From Arachis hypogaea (Eukaryota > Streptophyta > Magnoliopsida > Fabales > Fabaceae), in NCBI RefSeq assembly GCF_003086295.3, contig NC_092054.1:54171353-54235352 (forward strand): a DNA stretch of 64,000 bases, in the 5' to 3' direction. Under the pieces are notes generated by a model. The model was given only the letters and a program-made list of their open reading frames with translations, was not told the origin of the DNA and ran no database searches. The position numbers and the translations under genes are program-made. Each line of letters starts with the position of its first letter. The stretch's first letter is position 1. Below are positions 55,561 to 64,000 of this stretch, one piece after another.

Positions 55561-57169
55561 GTTTTTCAAATTTTGCTTATCTTTCAACTATTCTACCTTC
55601 CCAACAAGGTTATGAGTTCCTAAAACACAATTTTGAGATTTCTGGGACTAGTATTGAGTATTAGAACATGGGATTTGACTTAAGGGTTCTAGAACTTGGT
55701 TTTATGATAAATTAGAAAACGGAGGCCTAGGTTTCTGGTGTGCTGATAAGGGGTTTGACGTTAGGTGAAGGATGAATGATATATGAGATGAGGAATAATG
55801 AATTGTTGATTTTTGGATACTGAGTTATGGATGGACAGTGGTTGAGATGAGTCGGGGACTTGGATTGAGGTGATGGATCTCTGTATACTGAAAAATACTT
55901 TTTGAAAACCACTGAAATAATGATTTTCTGAGATCATGAGACGCTATACGCCCAGGCAGGGGCTGAGGTTGGATCCCGCCTGTTCGAGGTAGCGGCGGCG
56001 GCATAAGGGCGGTGGTTCGTCCCGCTTGCGCTTAGAAGTGAGGTCGGTGGCAATAGATTCCCGCTCGCATCCCTTCGGATCTATAGGGCGTGCAGGCGCC
56101 GGTACCTGGACAGTGATCCTGCAGGCACTATATCTCGGGGGTTTCCATATGAGAAATCTGAAGGGCGACGTCTCCATGGAGATGTGTCGGGTTGGCAGTT
56201 GAACCGACAATGTGATATCACAGCCAGTAGGGCAGGCATTCATCATATGCATTTTCTATCTGCTTGTATGCTTTGTTTACTTGTAATGGCTTGCCTAATT
56301 GAATAACATTCTTACTTGCTATCTGAATTAATTGCCTTATATGCTTCTACCTGTGCTTTACTTGCATTGTATACTACCTGTGTTTTCTTCTGGGATTGAG
56401 GAGGTTCGGAAGGTGGTGGCGATGGGATCGCATGGAGGATAGGTTGGTGAAGGCTGTGGGACAGCAGTGTTTGTTTAGAATAGAAATCCCATAAGATAGA
56501 TAACCCTATTTAATTATGTTAAGGTGGAAATAATTATGCTTATTTGTTTTAGAATGCTTTTGAGTTGAATCTTGTGATGAATATGGAGCTTAGGATTGCC
56601 TTTGGTGTCCTGAGGTCTTATATCCTACATCACTGGGCACTGTTACCATACTGAGAACCTCCGGTTCTCATACCATATTTTTGTTGTGTTTTTCAGATGC
56701 AGGTCGCAACCCACCTCGGTGAGTTGCTTTGGATGGTGGCAGAAGCGGAGGATCTTGGATTCTTTTGGAGTATTTTTGGTTTACTTTGTTTATACATCTC
56801 TCTTTTGTATTTTGTTTAGCCTAGAGGCTTGTATTTGAAGGAACAAACTTGTATAAGCTGTTTTCACTGTATGATTCTGTATACCTGTATATGGCTAGCC
56901 GTCTTAAACTCCGCGTGTCGAGGCTAGTTCTTATCATATTATATACTTATATCTTGTTGTATCTCATCTGTTTCTCATGCCTTAAGATAGTACGTTTTGC
57001 GCTTTTGAAATCCTGTTTTTTTTAGCTATATCCTTCATCAAGCTTCTAGATTATACCATTCATTCTTTATATATATATGATGTAAGAGCTTGGAACTGTC
57101 GTAAGCTCTGATTAACCTTTGCTTTACGATGCGAGGTAAGGCTTAGGCTAATTAGGGTGTTACATTTAG

Positions 57170-57181
57170 TGGTATCAGAGC
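57170..57181 (+). other. Primer binding site, tRNA-iMet type
   Basis: TGGTATCAGAGC, 5 nt after the LTR end at 57164; complement of the initiator tRNA-Met 3' end. Confidence 0.9.
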
Positions 57182-57389
57182 GGTTCGTCCTCGTGAGCCT
57201 GAGGGATGGACCGTTTGTGCTTCATTGCATACTCTGTGTGTCTTTTCGTTGATGCTATTAGGTTATCTGTTGGATATTGCATAGCATGCTTGCTTGTGAA
57301 TGCCTGTTTGGGATAATTGAAGCACTATACTTTTGATATTGAGACTGATCACCTTGATATCAATTGTTTGGTCCAGACAGGAACTCTAC

Positions 57390-57497
57390 ATGGCCACTCG
57401 CGGGCGAGGTCGAACACGTACCCGAGAGAGAGCAACCAGCTGACAATCATGCTGGATTCGTGGCGGTAATGGCGAATCTCGCTAATACCATGGAAGC
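57390..57497 (+). pseudogene. gag: Gag N-terminus of chromovirus-type element, cut by insertion
   Basis: Starts MATRGRGRTRTRE at 57390. A frame break near 57430-57440 moves the continuation to another frame (HAGFVAVMANLANTMEA). This matches the start of Tekay/Del-like gag as I recall it. Coding stops at 57497, where the LTR of the next element was inserted. Confidence 0.7.
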
Positions 57498-59164
57498 TGG
57501 TGCACGAAATTGCGATCATCATCAATGGTGCCAAAGACTTGGTGCTCTTAAACGTGAATCACACTTTGTCACAACTTCGCACAACTAACCAGCAAGTGCA
57601 CTGGGTCGTCCAAGTAATAAACCTTACGTGAGTAAGGGTCGATCCCACGGAGATTGTCGGCTTGAGCAAGCTATGGTCACCTTGTAAATCTCAGTCAGGC
57701 GGGTTCAGATGGTTATAGAGAATTGATAATTAAAACATAATTAAAATATAAACTAGGATAGAGATACTTATGTAATTCATTGGTGAGAATATCAAATAAG
57801 CGTATAGTTCCTCCTGAACCTCTGCTTTCCTGCTGTCTTCATCCAATCATTCATACTCCTTTCCATGGAAAGCTGTATGTTGGGCATCACCGTTGTCAAT
57901 GGCTACATCCCGTCCTCTCAGTGAAAATGGTCCAATGCGCTGTCACTGCATGGCTAATCATCTGTCGGTTCTCGATCATACTGGAATAGGATTCAGTGAT
58001 CCTTTTGCATCTGTCACTACGCCCAGCACTCGCGAGTTTGAAGCTCGTCACAGCCACCCCTTCCCAGATCATACTCGGAATACCACAGACAAGGTTTAGA
58101 CTTTCTGGATCTCAAGAATGGCCGTCCATGGGTTCTAACTTATACCACAAAGATTCTAATATCTCGAACTCGGTCCCCTGTATTAGATACCTAAGAGATA
58201 CTCATTCTATCTCATCTTCATGTAGAACAGAAGTGGTTGTCAGGTACGCGTTCATAGGTGAGAATGGTGATGAGCGTCACATAATCATCACATTCATCAT
58301 GTTCTTGGGTACGAATGAATATCTTAGAATAGGAATAAGCTTGAATTGAATAGAAAAATAATAGTACTTTGTATTAATTCATGAGAAACAGCAGAGCTCC
58401 ACACCTTAATCTATGGTGTATAGAAACTCTACCGTTGAAAATACACAAGTGATAATGGTCCAGGCATGGCCGAATGGCCAGCCCCCATAAAGGTCTAAGA
58501 TAGTGTAAAACTGATCAAAAGATGATCAAAAGATGTAAATACAATAGTAAAAAGTTCTATTTATACGAGACTAGTTACTAGGGTTACAGAAATGAGTAAA
58601 TGATGCAGAAATCCACTTCCGGGCCCACTTGGTGTGTGCTTGGGCTAAGCATTGAAGTTTTCACGTGTAGAGGTCTTCCATGGAGTTAAACGCCAGTTTG
58701 TAACCTGTTTCTGGCGTTTAACTCTACTTTGCAACCTGTTTCTGGCGTTTAACTCCAGAATAGGGCAGAGAGCTGGCGTTGAACGCCAATTTGCGTCATC
58801 TAAACTCGAGCAAAGTATGGACTATTATATATTTCTGGAAAGCCCTGGATGTCTAATTTCCAATGCAATAGAGAGCGCGCCATTTGGAGTTCTGTAGCTC
58901 CATAAAATCCACTTTGAGTGCAGGAAGGTCATAATCCAACAGCATCTGCAGTCCTTCTTCAACCTCTGAATCTGATTTTTGCTCAAGTCCCTCAATTTCA
59001 GCCAGAAAATACTTGAAATCACAGAAAAACATACAAAATCATAGTAAAGTCCAGAAATGTGAATTTTATTTAAAAACTAATAAAAATATACTAAAAACTA
59101 ACTAAATCATACTAAAAACTATGTAAAAACAATACCAAAAAGCGTATAAATTATCCGCTCATCA
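57498..59164 (-). mobile_element. 3' LTR of the second copy
   Basis: TGGTGCACGAAATTG to CCGCTCATCA, 1667 bp. TATA box (minus) TATAAATAG at 58565-58557. Long arms GAGTTAAACGCCAG and CTGGCGTTTAACTC at 58683-58696 and 58711-58724. U5 hairpin CCTTAC/GTAAGG at 57622-57637. Confidence 0.9.
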
Positions 59165-59201
59165 CAACACCAAACTTAAATTGTTGCTTGTCCCCAAGCA
59201 A
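59165..59201 (-). other. Terminal plus-strand primer region with GGGA-loop hairpin
   Basis: Minus strand: perfect 7-bp stem TTGCTTG/CAAGCAA (59184-59201), loop GGGA, then TTTAAGTTTGGTGTTG and the LTR. Confidence 0.75.
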
Positions 59202-60333
59202 CTGAAAATAAAATAGGATAAAAAAATGAGAATATCCTATAAATTCCAAAATATCAATGAAACTTAGCTCCAATCAGATGAGCAGGACTAGTAGCTTTTT
59301 CCCTCTTGAATAGTTTTGGCATCTCACTTTATCCATTGAAGTTCAGAATGATTGGAATCTATAGGAACTTAGAATTTAGATAGTGTTATTGATTCTCCTA
59401 GTTCAGTATGTTGATTCTTGAACACAGCTACTTTATGAGTCTTGACCGTGGCCCTAAGCACTTTGTTTTCCAGTATTACCACCGGATACATAAATGCCAC
59501 AGACACATAACTGGGTGAACCTTTTCAGATTGTGACTCAGCTTTGCTAAAGTCCCCAATTAGAGGTGTCCAGGGTTCTTAAGCACACTCTTTTTTTGCTT
59601 TGGACCTTGACTTTAACCGCTTAGTCTCAAGTTTTCACTTGACACCTTCACGCCACAAGCACATGGTTAGGGACAGCTTGGTTTAGCCGCTTAGGCCAGG
59701 ATTTTATTCCATTAGGCCCTCCTATCCAGTGATGCTCAAAGCCTTGGATCCTTTTTATTACCCTTGCCTTTTGGTTTTAAGGGATATTGGCTTTTTGCTC
59801 TTGCCTTTTGGTTTTAAGAGCTTTTGGCTTTTTTTGCTTGCTTTTTCTTTTCTTTTTTTTTTCCTTTTTTTTTTTGCCATTTTTCTTTTCTTCTCTCTTT
59901 TTTTTTCTCAAGCTTTTGTATTCATTGCCTTTTCTTGCTTCAAGAATCAATTTTATGATTTTTCAGATTATCAACAACATTTCTCTTTTTTCATCATTCT
60001 TTCAAGGGCCAACATATTTAACATTCATAAACCACAATATCAAAAGACATATGCACTGTTCAAGCATTCATTCAGAAAATAAAAAGTATTGTCACCACAT
60101 CAAAATAATTAAACTAGTTTCAAGGATGAATTCGAAACCATGTACTTCTTGTTCTTTTATTTTTAGAACAGTTTTCATTTAAGAGAGGTGATGGATTCAT
60201 AGGACATTCATAACTTTAAGGCATAGACACTTAAATACTAATGATCATGTAATAAGGACACAAACATAAACATAAAGCATAGTAAACAAAAAACAAGAAA
60301 ATAAGAACAAGGAGATTAAGGAATGGGTCCACC
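59202..60333. other. Non-coding 3' spacer
   Basis: Colinear with 35043-36053. T-rich tract at 59760-59920. No ORF supported. Confidence 0.7.
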
Positions 60334-61485
60334 TTAGTGAGGGTGACGTCTTTCTCTTCTTGAAGAACCAATGGTGCTCTTGAGCTCCTCTATGTCTCTT
60401 CCTTGTCTTTGTTGCTCCTCCCTCATAGCTCTTTGATCTTCTCTAATCTCATGGAGGATGATGGAGTGCTCTTGGTGCTCCATCCTTAGTTGTCCTATGT
60501 TGGGACTTAATTCTCCTAGGGAGGTGTTAATTTGCTCCCAATAATTCTGTGGAGGAAAGTGCATCCCCTGAGGCATCTCAGGGATTTCATGGTGAGGAAT
60601 TTCCTCATGCTCTAGTTGAGGTCCATGATCTCTTGTTTTCTCCATCCTTTTCTTAGTGATGGGCTTATCCTCATCAATGAGGATGTCTCCCTCTATGTCA
60701 ATCCCACCCGAATTGCAGAGGTGGCAAATGAGGTGAGGAAAGGCTAACCTTGCCAAAGTGGATGACTTGTCAGCCACCTTGTAGAGTTCTTGAGGTATAA
60801 TCTCATGAAACTCTACTTCCTCCCCAATCATGATACTATGGATCATGATGGCCTGGTCTATAGTAACTTCAGACCGGTTGCTAGTAGGAATGATTGAGCG
60901 CTGAATAAACTCCAAGCATCCTCTAGCTACAGGCTTAAGGTCCAGTCTTCTTAATTGAACCGGCTTGCCTCTTGAGTCAACCTTCCATTGAGCTCCTTCT
61001 ACACATATGTCCATGAGGACTTGGTCTAACCTCAGATCAAAGTTAACCCTTCTAGTGTAGGGGCGTGCGTTTTCTTCCATCATTGGCAAGTTGAACGCCA
61101 GCCTTACATTTTCCGGACTGAAATCTAAGTATTTCCCCCGAACCATGGTGAGCCAATGCTTTGGATTCGGGTTCAGACTTTGATCATGGTTCTTAGTGAT
61201 CCATGCATTTGCATAGAACTCTTGAACCATTAAGATCCCGACTTGTTGAATGGGGTTGGTGAGAACTTCCCAACCTCTTCTTTGGATCTCAAGTCGGATC
61301 TCCGGATACTCATTCTTTTTGAGCTTGAAAGGAACCTCAGGGATCACTTTCTTCTTGGCCACAACTTCATAGAAGTGATCTTGATGGACCTTTGAGATGA
61401 ATCTCTCCATCTCCCATGACTTAGAGGTGGAAGCAATTGCCTTCCCTTTCCTCTTTCTTGAGGATTCTCTGGCCTTAGGTGCCAT
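60334..61485 (-). CDS. Env-like / putative plant transposon protein, intact
   Basis: 383 codons, uninterrupted. Basic N-terminus (RESSRKRKGKAI), then MVQEFYANAW, KYLDFSPENVRLAFNLP, TIDQAIMIHSIMIGEEVEF and LARLAFPHLICHLC. The C-terminal third is Gln/Glu/Arg-rich and coiled-coil-like (HEIREDQRAMREEQQRQGRD). It shares block order with 18417-19670 and 32831-43767, so I place it in the same PF20167-like group (from memory). No signal peptide or membrane helix is evident. A hairpin-TTTAAGTTTGG module lies about 35 nt upstream of the ATG; no splice-acceptor-like CAG is present here, unlike the other copies. Function is unknown; survival without stops, while the adjacent gag has several, is notable. 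Confidence 0.82.
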   Translation of the reverse strand: MAPKARESSRKRKGKAIASTSKSWEMERFISKVHQDHFYEVVAKKKVIPEVPFKLKKNEYPEIRLEIQRRGWEVLTNPIQQVGILMVQEFYANAWITKNHDQSLNPNPKHWLTMVRGKYLDFSPENVRLAFNLPMMEENARPYTRRVNFDLRLDQVLMDICVEGAQWKVDSRGKPVQLRRLDLKPVARGCLEFIQRSIIPTSNRSEVTIDQAIMIHSIMIGEEVEFHEIIPQELYKVADKSSTLARLAFPHLICHLCNSGGIDIEGDILIDEDKPITKKRMEKTRDHGPQLEHEEIPHHEIPEMPQGMHFPPQNYWEQINTSLGELSPNIGQLRMEHQEHSIILHEIREDQRAMREEQQRQGRDIEELKSTIGSSRRERRHPH

Positions 61486-61519
61486 TTATGGTTATGGAAA
61501 AACAAAAAGCAATGCTTTT

Positions 61520-61560
61520 TACCACACCAAACTTAAAATGTTTGATCGTCCCTGAGCAAA
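61520..61560 (-). other. Internal hairpin module (partly decayed)
   Basis: Minus strand: imperfect stem (61541-61548 with 61553-61560, one mismatch and one G-U pair), loop GGGA, then TTTTAAGTTTGGTGTGG. Counterpart of 36375-36412. Confidence 0.6.
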
Positions 61561-61964
61561 AGAATAAAGAAAGAAGGAGAAGAAGAAAAAGAATAGAGGA
61601 GAGGGAGAGAGGTGTGTATTCGGCCAAGGAAAGAAGAAAGGGTTGTGTTGTGTGAAAATGAAGAAGGAATAAGGGGTTTATATAGGGGTGGGGTGGGGTT
61701 TAGGGTTCAGCCATTAGGGTTGGGTTTGGAAGGGAAAAGAGTTTAAATTTTGGAGGTAGGTAGGGTTTTTGGGGAAGAGAGGATGGATGTGAGTGGTGAA
61801 GAGATGATGGGGAAGAGTGAGTGAGGTGATTGGTGAAGGGTATTTGGGGAAGAGAGTTATGAAAAGGTGTGAAGAGGAGAGAAGAAGTGGTGGGGTTCCT
61901 GTGGGGATCCTGTGGGGTCCACAGATCCAGTGGGGCCAAGGACTTAATATCCCTGCTCCAATTA

Positions 61965-62150
61965 GGCGTGTAAAACGCCCTTGATGTGCAATCCTGGCGT
62001 TTAACGCCAGACTGCTGCTTGTTTCTGGCGTTAAACGCCCAAATGTAGCTTGTTTCTGGTATTTAACGCCAGGTAGATGCTTGTTTCTGGCGTTAAATGC
62101 CAGACAGATGCTTGTTTCTAGCGTTTAAATGCCAGAATGCTCCTCCTCCA
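61965..62150. repeat. Tandem GGCGTTTAACGCC dyad array
   Basis: About five units near 31-34 bp each: a dyad such as CTGGCGTTAAACGCC followed by an ATGCTTGTTT-type linker. Counterpart of 36590-36775, where the dyad centre is CAG/CAA instead of TAA. Confidence 0.78.
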
Positions 62151-62282
62151 GGGTGTGCTATTTTCAATGCTATTTTTCATTATGTTTTTGATTTTTCAGT
62201 AGTTTTTGTGACTCCACATGATCATCAACCTAATAAAACATGAAATAATAATAAAAAATAAAATAGATATAATTCAATAACA

Positions 62283-62329
62283 TTGGGTTGCCTCCCAACA
62301 AGCGCTTCTTTAATGTCAATAGCTTGACA
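62283..62329 (-). other. Double hairpin after gag-pro
   Basis: TGTCAA/TTGACA (62314-62329) and TTGGG/CCCAA (62283-62298, loop AGGCAA on minus). Identical layout to 36908-36954. Confidence 0.72.
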
Positions 62330-62347
62330 GTGAGCTCTCATGGAGCC

Positions 62348-64000
62348 TCACAGATGTTCAGAGCATTGTTGGGACCTCCCAACACCAAACTTAGAGTTTG
62401 AATGTGGGGGTTTAACACCAAACTTAGAGTTTGACTGTGGGGGCTTTGGTTGACTCTGCAGTGAGAGAAGCTTTTCATGCTTCCTCTCCATGGTTATAGA
62501 AGGAGATCCCTGAGTTTTAAACACAAGGTTGTCCTCATTCAGTTGAAGGATCAACTTTCCTCTGTCCACATCAATCACAGCTTTTGCTGTGGCTAGGAAG
62601 GGTCTTCCAAGGATGATAGATTCATCCTCATCCTTCCCAATGTCTAGGATTATGAAATCAGCAGGGATGTAAAGGCCTTCAACCTTTACTAACACATCCT
62701 CTACTTGTCCATAAGCCTGTTTTCTTGAGTTATCTGCCATCTCTAATGAGATTCTGGCAGCTTGCACCTTAAAGATCCCAAGTTTCTTCATTACAGAGAG
62801 TGGCATTAAGTTTATTTCTGACCCTAGGTCACACAGAGCCTTCTCAAAGGTCATGGTGCCTATGTTACAGGGAATTAGGAATTTACCAGGATCCTGTTTC
62901 TTTTTTGGTAAGTTCTGCCTATCCAATGCATTTAGTTCATTAGTGAGCAAGGGAGGTTCAGTTTCCCAAGTCTTATTACCAAATAATTTTGCATTCAGCT
63001 TCATGATTGCACCAAGGTACTTAGCAACTTGCTCTTCAGTAACGTCTTCATTCTCTTCAGAAGAAGAATACTCATCAGAGCTCATGAAGGGCAGAAGGAG
63101 GTTCAATGGAATCTCTATGGTCTCTAGATGAGCCTTAGATTCTTTTGGTTCCTCAAAGAGAAACTCCTTATTAGTCACTGAACATCCCAGGAGGTCTTCC
63201 TCACTAGGATTCACGTCCTCCTCCTCCCTTGTAGGTTCGGCCATGATGGTCAAATCAATGGCCTTGCACTCTCTCTTTGGATTTTTTTCTGTATTGCTTG
63301 GGAGAGTACTAGGAGGAGTTTCAGTGACCCTTTTACTCAACTAGCCCACTTGTGCCTCCAAATTTCTAATGGAGGACCTTGTTTCATTCATGAAACTTAA
63401 AGTGGCCTTAGATAGATCAGAGACTATATTTGCTAAGCTAGATGGATTCTACTAAGAATTCTCTGTTTGTTGCTGAGTGGATGATGGAAAAGGCTTGCTA
63501 TTGCTAAACCTGTTTCTTCCACCATTATTAAAGCCTTGTTAAGGCTTTTGTTGATCCTTCCATGAGAAATTTGGATGATTTCTCCATGAGGGATTATAGG
63601 TGTTTCCATAGGGTTCACCCATGTAATTCACCTCTGCTATTGCAGGGTTCTTAGGATCATAAGCTTCTTCTTCAGAAGATGCCTCTTAAGTACTGTTGGA
63701 TGCAGCTTGCATTCCATTCAGACTCTGAGAAATCATATTGACTTGCTGAGTCAATATTTTGTTCTGAGCCAATATGGCATTCAGAGCATCAATTTCAAGA
63801 ACTCCCTTCCTCTGAGGCATCCCATTACTCACAGGATTCCTTTCAGAAGTGTACATGAACTGGTTATTAGCAACCATGTCAATGAGTTCCTGAGCTTCTG
63901 CAGGCATTTTCTTTAGGTGAATGGATCCACCTACAGAATGGTCCAATGGCATCTTTGATAACTCAGACAGACCATCATAGAATATATCCAGGATGGTCCA
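62348..64000 (-). pseudogene. gag-pro: Gag-protease of the second copy, several stops, N-terminus outside window
   Basis: Colinear with 36973-39300. Protease CDLGSEINLMP and ESIILGRPFLATAKAVID are intact in an open stretch 62348-63340. Upstream, one continuous frame is interrupted near 63343, 63450 (two adjacent stops), 63540 and 63688. Compared with the intact copy, the single stops fall on Gln codons. NSKFGV occurs twice at the C-terminus against four times in the other copy. No zinc knuckle is seen. Confidence 0.85.

Larger units (their letters stand above)
51616..57164 (+). mobile_element. 5' LTR of a chromovirus-type Ty3/gypsy element, carrying a hAT insertion
   Basis: TGTAAGAACCACAG to TTAGGGTGTTACA, followed by a tRNA-iMet PBS. 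Net length without the 51975-54013 insertion is about 3.5 kb, consistent with long-LTR chromoviruses of the Tekay/Del type. TATA box TATAAAA at 54189-54195. TGCGTACGCACA-type dyads lie at 55228-55560. A GC-richer segment at 55936-56252 gives a spurious 102-codon frame. Confidence 0.75.
57498..64000 (-). mobile_element. Second copy of the non-autonomous gag-pro family, right end outside window
   Basis: Same organisation as 33361-42856 and same orientation: LTR, hairpin-PPT, spacer, env-like ORF, hairpin module, dyad array, double hairpin, gag-protease. Pol is absent here too. It keeps a full env-like ORF that the other copy has lost, but its gag has several stops. Left target site is likely GAAGC (57493-57497); the partner lies outside the window. 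Confidence 0.88.

Noticed and set aside
55944..56252. 102-codon minus-strand ORF in GC-richer sequence
   Set aside because: Lies wholly inside the chromovirus LTR, antisense, with no domain-like features.

Overview
The window is a plant nuclear repeat block with no host gene I can support. It is AT-rich and packed with nested LTR retrotransposons, one hAT-type DNA element and a decayed Mutator-like (Ulp1-type) coding fragment. Several LTR motifs, such as GGCGTTGAACGCC arrays, TGATAAACCACTATTTTATGG starts and ACGCGNNCGCGT arrays, are ones I associate with legumes and especially Arachis (peanut and its wild relatives). That assignment is inference from memory, not a search result. The setting looks like pericentromeric heterochromatin.

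Layout. 1-3493: 5' part of an Athila-type Ty3/gypsy element on the minus strand (gag-protease, tRNA-Asp primer site, deleted LTR). 3522-8330: 3' part of a related minus-strand element (LTR, spacer, env-like remnant, orphan ORF). 8331-9865 and 22632-23392: a plus-strand element with a protease-integrase deletion fusion, split by a nearly complete 12.8-kb plus-strand Athila-type element at 9871-22626 (two LTRs, tRNA-Asp PBS, gag, broken pol, env-like ORF, PPT, near-perfect target duplication). 23393-25069: LTR-like block with long inverted repeats. 25513-28360: multi-exon Ulp1/MULE-like pseudogene with a solo LTR (25877-27431) inside an exon. 28361-31325: LTR pieces, one holding a second solo LTR (29513-30875). 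31326-47046: 3' half of another plus-strand Athila-type element, whose env-like ORF is cut by a young, complete, minus-strand non-autonomous element (33361-42856, perfect GACGC duplication). 47047-51615: LTR fragments, including a short element with primer sites and a 450-bp interior. 51616-57497: long chromovirus-type LTR carrying a 2.0-kb hAT insertion, followed by a tRNA-iMet PBS and the start of gag. 57498-64000: second, older copy of the non-autonomous family, running off the right edge.

How parts relate. The autonomous-type elements encode gag, protease, RT, RNase H and integrase, plus a downstream env-like ORF of the 'putative plant transposon protein' type. The non-autonomous family keeps gag-protease and the env-like ORF but has no RT, RNase H or integrase, so it must move in trans. 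Its copy at 33361-42856 has nearly identical LTRs and moved recently.

Most notable signals. (1) A small hairpin with loop AGGA/GGGA closed by G-C, followed 3-6 nt later by a TTAAGT-G-rich purine tract, occurs twice per element in families whose stems differ in sequence but stay paired. (2) A second conserved two-hairpin block follows the gag-pol or gag-pro stop codon. (3) A 46-nt tRNA-Cys 5' half sits exactly where about 930 bp of an env-like ORF is missing, which looks like template switching. (4) Arrays of short dyads with family-specific sequence lie just upstream of the TATA box in many unrelated LTRs. (5) A splice-acceptor-like CAG sits directly before the env-like ATG in three copies.
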